From contig CAYGWP010000335.1 in NCBI GenBank assembly GCA_964353455.1, positions 1 to 5,226 on the forward strand: a stretch of 5,226 nt of DNA. Reading direction: 5' to 3'. This DNA is from CAYGWP01 sp964353455. GTDB taxonomy: Bacteria > Planctomycetota > Phycisphaerae > FEN-1346. The position numbers and the translations under genes were made by a program. Numbering within the stretch: position 1 is the stretch's first letter; each line of letters begins with the position of its first letter. The notes beneath the pieces are model-generated. The model did no database searches. It saw only the letters and a program-made list of their open reading frames with translations, and was not told the DNA's origin. This document shows positions 1 to 5,226 of this stretch, piece after piece.

Positions 1-84
1 GAGAGGGTGGCCGAAGGCCGGGTGAGGGGTTGCTGTGGTTCGCCCCCTCACCCCCGACCCCTCTCCCGCGAGGGGAGAGGGGCG
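1..84. repeat. C/G-rich palindromic intergenic repeat
   Basis: Several inverted repeats are stacked here. GGCC at 9-12 pairs with GGCC at 16-19 around GAA. GGGTGAGGGG at 20-29 is the exact reverse complement of CCCCTCACCC at 44-53. CCCCTCTCCC at 58-67 is the exact reverse complement of GGGAGAGGGG at 73-82, with a 5-nt loop. The wording (gagagggtggccgaaggccg, then cccctcaccc and ctctcccgcgaggggagagg) matches a repeat I recall seeing between genes in many unrelated high-GC bacteria; that is memory, not a search. It lies about 10 nt beyond the stop codon of the minus-strand propeller gene. The 58-82 hairpin could therefore help end or stabilise that transcript, but no U-run follows it. The left end may extend beyond the window. 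Confidence 0.75.
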
Positions 85-91
85 AACGGTG

Positions 92-1474
92 CTACGCCAC
101 CACCTCGGGCTTGGCGAAGTCTTCCTTCATGGCGACCGGCAGGCGCCAGACGCGGTCGCCCGCGCGGTTCGTAAAGTACAGGCGCGACGGAGAGAAGGCG
201 TTCGGGTTGCCGTCGGCCCAGAAGGCGTAGAAGTCCGGGTGGGCGGCAACGGGCCTGCGTGCGTAACTGTTATTGAACTCGCTGCGGCTGGTCACGTCGC
301 GGACCTTGGCCCAGGTTGCGCCGGAGTCTCGGCTGAGGAACATGGCCATTTCGCCGCCGGTGCCGCCGGGCTGCGGGCCGGGTTCGCTCGGGCCGATTAT
401 CCGCCACGCATCGTCCTCGATGTAAAGCGACCCCATGTCGTAGTTATGGTCCGAAGTAGTGACCGGGTGGAACTCCCACGCGGCGCCGGTCCAGCGGGCG
501 ATGGTCCACTGGCGCGGCCCGGCCTCGGGCCCCGGCTTAAAGCCGCCGCTCGTGATGTAGAAGATGACCGGCCGGCCGTCGCGGTCGAACTGGATGTCGT
601 TGATATATACAAGCCTCTTATCCTTGGCGTATTCGCGCACCATCGCCTCGTTGTCGATGGCCGCCAGCGGCATGTCGAGGGCCTTTCCGGCCGCGTTTTT
701 CCAGGTCCGGCCGAAGTCGTCGGTCTGGAGGAAGTAGAAGTTCGTGCGCGTGTCGGGGTCGCCGCCGCGGTGCCAGTTGAAGGCCGTGATGACCCGGCCA
801 TCGCGCATGTTGGACACCTGGTAATGGCCGCCGAAGCCCGCCAGTTTCCGCGTCTCGGACCACGTCCGCCCGTCGGCCGAGGTCTCCCAGTACAACTCCC
901 GGCCCTTGGTGTATTTCGTGAAGCAGTGGAGGAACCCCTTGCCAGGGATGAACCACGGCTGCGGATACGCCATCATTCCCGAGGCCACCAGTTCGAACCG
1001 GTCGATGCTGTACGGCTCGGCGCTCCGGTACTTGAAGCCGGGTCGCGAGTTGGCGCGCCCGCTCACGAAGATCCACAGGTAGCCCTTGTCGTCGATTGAA
1101 AGGCTGGGGTTATCGTGCGGGTCATTCACGGTCTGCTTGTCGTGGACGATCGTGGGCCGCGGCACCACCCCGCGGGCATGGTCGTAGTACGAGACCATCG
1201 CCAGCAGGTGCCGCTGGCCCGGCACCGTGCCGCCATAGACGAAGAAGGTCTTGCCGACCTGCGGCACGTGGATCGCGAGGGGGATGTGGTCGGCCGTGTA
1301 GGTCCCCAGTCCGCCAGAGTACTTATCTCCATGTTCCGACACCTGGCCCAGCGTGAACCAGATGCCGTTATAGCCGTCGGCCTTGGGCTGCGGCCCCTCT
1401 GCGGCAAGGGCGCGGCCGCCGAGCACGAGAAAGGCCATACCGTCAATGAGGATTTCGCGGCGGCTCAGGGTCAT
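92..1474 (-). CDS. Tat-exported BNR_4-type beta-propeller protein
   Basis: This is a 460-residue protein that looks complete. The start at 1474 is chosen because GGAGGG (plus-strand 1482-1487) lies 7 nt upstream; an ATG at 1480 would leave only 1 nt. The N-terminus has a twin-arginine motif (SRREIL, residues 5-10), a hydrophobic stretch and ALAAEG, so Tat export and cleavage near residues 24-27 are likely. The mature part has the pattern I associate with BNR repeat family 4 (PF15892): GYNGIWF (34-40), PHDNPSLS (119-126), YPQPWF (170-175) and HNYDMGSLY (343-351). Asp-box motifs are seen at TDDFGRTW (about 251-258) and SRDSGATW (381-388), with a degenerate one at TSADGRTW (198-205). Related propellers include sialidase-like glycosidases and some polysaccharide lyases; substrate and activity cannot be read here. 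It is transcribed divergently from the phosphodiesterase gene, with no operon partner in view. Confidence 0.9.
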   Translation of the reverse strand: MTLSRREILIDGMAFLVLGGRALAAEGPQPKADGYNGIWFTLGQVSEHGDKYSGGLGTYTADHIPLAIHVPQVGKTFFVYGGTVPGQRHLLAMVSYYDHARGVVPRPTIVHDKQTVNDPHDNPSLSIDDKGYLWIFVSGRANSRPGFKYRSAEPYSIDRFELVASGMMAYPQPWFIPGKGFLHCFTKYTKGRELYWETSADGRTWSETRKLAGFGGHYQVSNMRDGRVITAFNWHRGGDPDTRTNFYFLQTDDFGRTWKNAAGKALDMPLAAIDNEAMVREYAKDKRLVYINDIQFDRDGRPVIFYITSGGFKPGPEAGPRQWTIARWTGAAWEFHPVTTSDHNYDMGSLYIEDDAWRIIGPSEPGPQPGGTGGEMAMFLSRDSGATWAKVRDVTSRSEFNNSYARRPVAAHPDFYAFWADGNPNAFSPSRLYFTNRAGDRVWRLPVAMKEDFAKPEVVA

Positions 1475-1481
1475 GGGCATG

Positions 1482-1487
1482 CCCTCC
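1482..1487 (-). promoter_or_regulatory. Shine-Dalgarno site for the propeller gene
   Basis: The minus strand reads GGAGGG here, 7 nt before the ATG at 1474 and only 1 nt before an alternative in-frame ATG at 1480. This spacing decides for the downstream start, which also places the SRRE motif at residues 5-8, as expected of a Tat signal. Confidence 0.7.
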
Positions 1488-1511
1488 GAATGGTGCGGTG
1501 TCCGTGGGAGC

Positions 1512-1540
1512 ATGGTAGCCATCCGGGCCGGGGCACGCAA
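1512..1540 (-). promoter_or_regulatory. Candidate promoter of the propeller gene
   Basis: On the minus strand, TTGCGT (plus 1540-1535) is followed by a 17-nt spacer and TACCAT (plus 1517-1512). This fits a housekeeping-sigma promoter with 4 of 6 matches to each consensus hexamer. It would start transcription near 1505 and leave a leader of about 30 nt before the ATG at 1474. It is a pattern match only. Confidence 0.4.
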
Positions 1541-1568
1541 TGCCTTGCCGCCAAGCGCCGCCCTGTTG

Positions 1569-1597
1569 TTGCCGCCGCCGCGCCCTCTCGGTATCAT
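1569..1597 (+). promoter_or_regulatory. Candidate promoter of the phosphodiesterase gene
   Basis: TTGCCG (1569-1574), a 17-nt spacer and TATCAT (1592-1597) form a plausible -35/-10 pair. The predicted start near 1604 leaves a leader of about 24 nt containing the ribosome site. It lies back to back with, and does not overlap, the promoter candidate for the divergent propeller gene. No operator-like palindrome is evident between them. Confidence 0.45.
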
Positions 1598-1614
1598 GGC
1601 GCTATCGATCCGTC

Positions 1615-1622
1615 GAAAGGAG
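1615..1622 (+). promoter_or_regulatory. Shine-Dalgarno site for the phosphodiesterase gene
   Basis: GAAAGGAG ends 5 nt before the ATG at 1628. This fixes the start: upstream in-frame ATGs, for example the one at 1115, would run back through the divergent promoter region and across the oppositely oriented propeller gene. Confidence 0.75.
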
Positions 1623-1627
1623 CCGCC

Positions 1628-3034
1628 ATGCCTCGCACGATGGTCATCAACGTCGCCGGCCTCTCACAGCCGCTCATCGCCGAGATTCCATCGCTCAAGG
1701 CCCTGGCCTCGCGCGGCGCGGGCCTCGGCTTGGAGCCGGTCCTCCCGGCCGTCACCTGCACCATGCAGGCGACGATGACGACGGGCGAACCCCCCGGCCG
1801 CCACGGCATCATATCTAATGGCCTCTACTTCTTCGACACGGCCGAGGTGAGATTCTGGGAACAGTCATCGCATCTGGTGAACGCGCCGCGGGTATGGCAA
1901 CATCAAGTGCGGATTGCGGAGTGCGGAGTGCGGAATGAAAAGCGTAAGCCCGGAGCGCCGTCCACTCCGCATTCCGCACTCCGCACTCCGCACTTGAGGG
2001 TCGCTATGCTCTTCTGGCAGCAGAGCCTCTACGGCGCGGCCGACATCGTTCTGACGCCCAAGCCCATCCACGGCCCGGGCGACTCTCTTGTCCAAGACTG
2101 CTACTCGCGCCCCGGAGACCTCTATGCGCGCCTTGCGGCGGGCCAGTCGGCTCTGGAACCCGGCAAACCGCGCGGGCCTTTCAACCTCATGCACTACTGG
2201 GGACCGATGGCGGGCATCGGCTCAAGCCGCTGGATCGCCGACGCCTCCATCGCCGTCTGGCGCGACGAGCGGCCGGACCTCATGCTGACGTACCTGCCGC
2301 ACCTGGATTACAGCGGCCACCGCGCCGGGCCGGACTCGGAAGGGCACCGTGCGGCGGCCAGGGAACTTGAGCCGCTGCTTTCGGCCCTGATCGCGGCGGC
2401 CGATGCGGAGGGGGCGCGGACGATCGTCCTCTCGGAATACTCCTTCGTCCCGGTCCGCCGGGCGGTGGCCCTCAACCGGGCGCTGCGGGAGGCCGGGTAC
2501 CCGGCCATCCGCGAGGTGGCGGGGGCCGAGTACCTCTACCCCGGCGACTCGCGGGCCTTCGCAATGGTCGATAACCAGGTTGCACATATCTATCTCCCTA
2601 ATACAGATGACCTGGAGGGGGACGCCAGGAAGGTGAAGCGACTTCTTGCCGGCCTGGACGGCGTGGCCGAGGTCCTCGACCGGCCGGCGCTTGCCGCCAG
2701 GGGCCTCGACCACGTCCGCAGCGGCGACCTTGTGGCCCTGGCCGAGCCGGATGCGCACTTCACGTACTACTGGTGGCTGGACGATGCGAAGGCGCCGCCG
2801 CTGGCGCGGACGGTCGATATCCACGCCAAGCCGGGCTTCGACCCGGCGGAACTCCTGATTGACCCGGCGAAGCGGTGCATTCCGCTCTCGGCGGATGGGA
2901 TCCGCGGGTCGCACGGCCTCGCCGCGGACGGCGGCGCGGGCTGGGGCGTCTTCATCGATTCCCGGCCGCCGAAGGAACTCGCCGGCCGCAAGAGCCTCCG
3001 CGCCACAGAGGTGGCGCATCAACTCCTGGCTTGA
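1628..3034 (+). CDS. Type I phosphodiesterase/nucleotide pyrophosphatase-like protein
   Basis: This 468-residue protein has no signal peptide or membrane segment, so it is probably cytoplasmic. It fits the alkaline phosphatase superfamily, PF01663-like branch, which hydrolyses phosphate mono- or diesters at a two-metal site. The likely nucleophile is T43 in PAVTCTMQATMTTG, followed by GRHGIISNG (57-65). Metal-ligand candidates are D227 and H231 in LPHLDYSGHRAGP, H320 in DNQVAH, H399 in VDIHAKPGFDP and H429 in RGSHG. Two canonical features differ: the early Asp of the usual DG motif is replaced (VINVAGL, A10), and the usual SDH motif reads SEY (269-271). Remembered relatives with E/D-Y at that place suggest a subfamily trait rather than decay. 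Residues 93-123 come from an inserted palindromic repeat; without it the protein would be about 437 residues. Natural substrate unknown. Upstream are its own promoter and ribosome site; downstream is an 89-nt palindrome. Confidence 0.88.
   Translation: MPRTMVINVAGLSQPLIAEIPSLKALASRGAGLGLEPVLPAVTCTMQATMTTGEPPGRHGIISNGLYFFDTAEVRFWEQSSHLVNAPRVWQHQVRIAECGVRNEKRKPGAPSTPHSALRTPHLRVAMLFWQQSLYGAADIVLTPKPIHGPGDSLVQDCYSRPGDLYARLAAGQSALEPGKPRGPFNLMHYWGPMAGIGSSRWIADASIAVWRDERPDLMLTYLPHLDYSGHRAGPDSEGHRAAARELEPLLSALIAAADAEGARTIVLSEYSFVPVRRAVALNRALREAGYPAIREVAGAEYLYPGDSRAFAMVDNQVAHIYLPNTDDLEGDARKVKRLLAGLDGVAEVLDRPALAARGLDHVRSGDLVALAEPDAHFTYYWWLDDAKAPPLARTVDIHAKPGFDPAELLIDPAKRCIPLSADGIRGSHGLAADGGAGWGVFIDSRPPKELAGRKSLRATEVAHQLLA
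1903..1997. repeat. Heptamer-based palindromic element inside a coding gene
   Basis: The arms at 1903-1937 and 1963-1997 are inverted copies with 32 of 35 positions matching, separated by a 25-nt loop. Each arm is made of 7-nt units of the type GCGGAGT/GCGGAAT (left) or ACTCCGC/ATTCCGC (right), beginning CAAGTGCGGA and ending TCCGCACTTG. From 1904 to 1996 the element is exactly 31 codons and starts on a codon boundary of the phosphodiesterase gene. It gives residues Q93 to L123, including VRIAECGVRN and STPHSALRTPH. Composition and repetitiveness are unlike the rest of the gene. I recall similar heptamer palindromes between genes of planctomycete-like genomes, unverified here. It is presumably a non-autonomous dispersed repeat. 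Confidence 0.9.
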
Positions 3035-3052
3035 GTTGGCGCCGCCGTAACC

Positions 3053-3141
3053 GGGTGGCACGGCCACGCTGTGCCTTTGCGTGGCCGTGGTTGCTCCCCC
3101 CAGGTATGCCACGGCCACGCAACAGTGTGGCCGTGCCACCC
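3053..3141. repeat. Nested inverted repeat after the phosphodiesterase gene
   Basis: The arms at 3053-3090 and 3109-3141 are near-complete reverse complements (GGGTGGCACGGCCAC... against ...GTGGCCGTGCCACCC) around an 18-nt loop; the left arm has 5 extra nt in its middle. Each arm is itself a hairpin: CACGGCCACGC (3059-3069) pairs with GCGTGGCCGTG (3079-3089), and CACGGCCAC (3110-3118) pairs with GTGGCCGTG (3127-3135). It can thus fold as one long stem or two tandem hairpins, like paired REP units. It starts 18 nt after the stop at 3034, so it could block transcription or protect the 3' end of the mRNA. No U-run makes it a classical terminator. Confidence 0.85.
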
Positions 3142-3177
3142 AAGAATGACGCAGTTCGCCCCGCGCACGATTTCCCG

Positions 3178-3206
3178 TTTCATTGGCCGGCCTGCGGCGG
3201 TATGAT
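3178..3206 (+). promoter_or_regulatory. Weak candidate promoter of the AsmA-like gene
   Basis: TTTCAT (3178-3183), a 17-nt spacer and TATGAT (3201-3206) resemble a -35/-10 pair. The surrounding GGTATGAT echoes GGTATCAT in the phosphodiesterase promoter candidate. A start near 3213 would leave a leader of only about 5 nt and cut into the ribosome site, which weakens the call. The gene could instead be read from further upstream. Confidence 0.3.
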
Positions 3207-3209
3207 TCC

Positions 3210-3213
3210 GGAG
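3210..3213 (+). promoter_or_regulatory. Short Shine-Dalgarno site for the AsmA-like gene
   Basis: GGAG ends 4 nt before the ATG at 3218. It is a modest match with rather short spacing. The next in-frame ATG (codon 63) would remove the membrane anchor, so 3218 remains the best start. Confidence 0.5.
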
Positions 3214-3217
3214 TTCT

Positions 3218-5226
3218 ATGTCAAACACGGAAGAAAATTCTGCGCGCGTCCCGCAGCCCGAGAAGCAGCGGCCGCGCCGACTGCGCTGGTGGCTGAGGCG
3301 GCTGCTCTGGACCACGGTGGCCGTTGCAATCCTCATCGTGGCCGCCGTGGTGCTGCTGCCGAGCCTGCTGCCGGACGAGACTGTGCGGCGGGAGGTCGAG
3401 GCGATGCTCGCCGCCCGCATGGGCCGCGCGGTCACGGTGCGGTCGGCCCGGTTCCGCTGGAACGAAGGTCTGGAGGCGACGGGCATCCAGATCGCGCAGG
3501 CCGGGGGCGAGAGCAACTCGCCCCTTGCGCGGATCGAGCGGCTCACGGTCCGCATGAGGCCGACGGAAGTGGGGCGTGCGGCCGCCGGCGCCGACGCCCC
3601 CATCGAATCAATCCGCGTCGAGGGGCTGGAACTCTGGCTCGTCCTGGGCCGAGACGGCGTCTGGAACTTCGCGGACATGAAGCCCACCCACGCGCACGCC
3701 ATCCAGGTGGCCGGCGGCACGATCCACGTCGAGAACCAGCGTCTCGGCCGCAGCCTTACATTCACTAATGTCCATTCCAGCCTGGGCGAACTGGCGAGCA
3801 CCGGCCAGGGATACGTGAACCTGACGGCTGAACTTGCCGCCGGCGGCAGGTTCCTGATGACCGCCACGCTCGATTCGCTGAACTTCACCGTCGCGCCGTC
3901 GGAAGCAAGCCTCAACGCCGAGTGGCAGGGCGTCTCGTGGCACGACGTGGCCGCCGTCCTCACCGCGGAGCCGCGGCTCCTCGGCGCCGCCTCCGCCACC
4001 TCCGGGCGGGCGGCCCTGGACCTGCGGCGAGGCACGTGGTCCGCCGACGGCGCGGTCCAGGCCGCCGGACTCTCGATCCCCGAGAGCGCCGGCTCCCCCG
4101 CCGTCGCCGTTCCGGAGGTCGTCATCGGCTTCAACAAGATCACCTGGCCGGCCGCAGGGACAGGCACGCTTACGCTGACGGATGTGACGTTCACCGCGCC
4201 GGGAGTGATTTTGTCGGCGAGCGGCACGTTGCGGCTGCCGGAGGCCCCGGCGCCGGCGGCCGATGCGTCCGCGCCGCCGGCCGGCCCGGCCCCGGCCAGG
4301 ACGGCCGGCGCTGCGCCGGCCCCCGCGCCTCCCGCCGAGGCCCAGCCGGGCGTCAAGTTGCAGGTTCACGGCAACGTGCTCTGGGGGCCGCTGTGCCGCA
4401 ACATTCTTCCGCTCAAAAATTACGCCGAACGGTTCGAGCAACTCGGCGGCGGGGCGACCTTTAGCGCGCGCCTCATCAGCACTCCGAGCGGCATGCAGGC
4501 CGAGGGCCGCGCTGATCTCGACCGGACCGTCGCCGTCTGGACCGGAATCCTCAAGAAGCAGGCCGGCCAGATGCTCCGCCTCGAGGGCGAAGTCCGCTAC
4601 CGCGCAGACCTCGGATGCCTCGACATCACGAGCCTCGAGATGACGACCGATGCCGGCCGCGCCGCCATGCGCGGACGCCTGCCCATAACGGGCATCGCGA
4701 AGAAACCCGGCGATCGCCTGACCGGCGCCCACCTGGAACTGCTGGCCGAGGTCAAGGAGGCCGAGGTCCTCCTGGCAATGGTCCCGGCCGTTGCCGCCGC
4801 GCTCGGACCCGCCGATGCCCACGGACCGCTCCTCGCAAGCATCCGGTGCGAGCAGAACGAACCGGATGAGGCCGCCAAGTCGCCCGTCGCGGCCGCCGCG
4901 CCCCCATCCGGCACGTGGACCACCATCCTGCGGGCGGACCTCACGGGCACACTCCTGGGCCTGCCGAACGGAACCAGGAAGCGCAGCGGCACGAGGGCCG
5001 TGTTCGAGGCGACGGCCGTCGTGGCGCCCGACGACCGCCGCGCAAACCTCACGTCGCTCAGGGCGGCGCTGGCCGGCGGAACGCTCGAGTGGGCCGGCTC
5101 GGCCCAGATGGACTGGGGCGGCGAATCCCCCGTCGGCCGCTTTGAGGGGACACTGACGGCGACGGGCGTCGAATCGGCCGGGGCCGTCCTTCTGCCGGGC
5201 CGCTTTGCGGCCGACGCCCCCGCCGC
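3218..5226 (+). CDS. AsmA-like membrane-anchored protein, 3' end cut off
   Basis: An uninterrupted frame of 669 codons runs off the window, so the true length is unknown. Residues 16-28 are rich in Arg/Lys and are followed by one transmembrane segment at about 30-47 (WTTVAVAILIVAAVVLL). The protein is thus probably anchored in the inner membrane with a large periplasmic part. The AsmA-type start is recognisable: VRREVEAMLAARMGRAVTV (56-74), a hallmark of a short helix then GR-V-V, and IRVEGLELWLVLGRDGVWNF (132-151), matching the usual strand plus dG-wN pattern. Beta-rich sequence follows, interrupted by a 38-residue Ala/Pro-rich linker (341-378), then a second repeat-like beta region. AsmA relatives such as YhdP, TamB and YdbH are linked to lipid movement to the outer membrane; that role is by family analogy only. 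Long open frames on the opposite strand are treated as shadows. Confidence 0.8.
   Translation, partial: MSNTEENSARVPQPEKQRPRRLRWWLRRLLWTTVAVAILIVAAVVLLPSLLPDETVRREVEAMLAARMGRAVTVRSARFRWNEGLEATGIQIAQAGGESNSPLARIERLTVRMRPTEVGRAAAGADAPIESIRVEGLELWLVLGRDGVWNFADMKPTHAHAIQVAGGTIHVENQRLGRSLTFTNVHSSLGELASTGQGYVNLTAELAAGGRFLMTATLDSLNFTVAPSEASLNAEWQGVSWHDVAAVLTAEPRLLGAASATSGRAALDLRRGTWSADGAVQAAGLSIPESAGSPAVAVPEVVIGFNKITWPAAGTGTLTLTDVTFTAPGVILSASGTLRLPEAPAPAADASAPPAGPAPARTAGAAPAPAPPAEAQPGVKLQVHGNVLWGPLCRNILPLKNYAERFEQLGGGATFSARLISTPSGMQAEGRADLDRTVAVWTGILKKQAGQMLRLEGEVRYRADLGCLDITSLEMTTDAGRAAMRGRLPITGIAKKPGDRLTGAHLELLAEVKEAEVLLAMVPAVAAALGPADAHGPLLASIRCEQNEPDEAAKSPVAAAAPPSGTWTTILRADLTGTLLGLPNGTRKRSGTRAVFEATAVVAPDDRRANLTSLRAALAGGTLEWAGSAQMDWGGESPVGRFEGTLTATGVESAGAVLLPGRFAADAPA

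Noticed and set aside
58..82. Rho-independent terminator for the propeller gene
   Set aside because: The stem is good, but no U-run follows on the minus strand, so it is listed only as part of the repeat.
35..1099. 354-codon plus-strand frame opposite the propeller gene
   Set aside because: It starts inside the palindromic repeat and is antisense to a clearly recognisable BNR_4 protein.
1475..1597. N-terminal extension of the propeller gene to the ATG at 1597
   Set aside because: The added 41 residues would bury the Tat signal and cover the promoter candidates. The ribosome site at 1482-1487 supports the start at 1474.
1115..1627. Upstream extension of the phosphodiesterase frame
   Set aside because: It would be antisense to the propeller gene and lacks family sequence; the ribosome site at 1615-1622 supports 1628.
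1903..1997. CRISPR-like array or attenuator
   Set aside because: The 7-nt units are tandem within inverted arms with no spacers, and the element sits inside an open reading frame, so a palindromic dispersed repeat explains it better.
2222..3139. 305-codon minus-strand frame opposite the phosphodiesterase
   Set aside because: It begins inside the 3053-3141 palindrome and has an Arg/Val/Gly-rich shadow composition; the sense strand has the enzyme motifs.
3019..4356. 445-codon open frame on the minus strand
   Set aside because: It lies opposite the AsmA-like gene and crosses the palindrome and the promoter region. Its translation is rich in Ser, Arg, Ala and Thr with no recognisable motif, as expected for a shadow frame in GC-rich DNA.
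3608..4822. 404-codon open frame on the minus strand
   Set aside because: Its product is Gly/Arg-rich low-complexity sequence without domain signals. The plus strand here carries AsmA motifs and a membrane anchor in one continuous frame.

Overview
The window is GC-rich, at roughly two thirds GC by eye. It holds three protein genes, two intergenic regions with plausible promoters, and three different palindromic repeat elements. The gene content is a Tat-exported BNR_4-type propeller, an alkaline-phosphatase-superfamily phosphodiesterase and an AsmA-like envelope protein. Together with the dense palindromic repeats this suggests a diderm bacterium, most likely in or near the Planctomycetota. 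That assignment is inference from remembered family patterns, not a database result.

Layout: positions 1-84 hold a C/G-rich palindromic repeat just past the stop of the first gene. Positions 92-1474 (minus strand) encode the BNR_4-type beta-propeller. A divergent intergenic region (1475-1627) carries one candidate promoter for each direction, both with a 17-nt spacer. Positions 1628-3034 (plus) encode a 468-residue type I phosphodiesterase/nucleotide-pyrophosphatase-like protein. It is followed by a 183-nt intergenic region (3035-3217) that carries an 89-nt nested inverted repeat and a weaker promoter candidate. Positions 3218-5226 (plus) are an uninterrupted reading frame for an AsmA-like inner-membrane-anchored protein that runs off the window end.

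The most notable feature is inside the phosphodiesterase gene. A 93-95 bp palindromic element built of degenerate GCGGAGT heptamers sits between two conserved parts of the enzyme. It adds about 31 in-frame codons (residues 93-123) without breaking the reading frame. This resembles, in concept, the in-frame palindromic elements described in Rickettsia. The three genes show no clear shared pathway: the propeller is probably periplasmic and carbohydrate-related, the phosphodiesterase looks cytoplasmic, and the AsmA-like protein is probably involved in envelope or lipid homeostasis. No tRNA, rRNA, CRISPR array, transposase or phage gene was seen.
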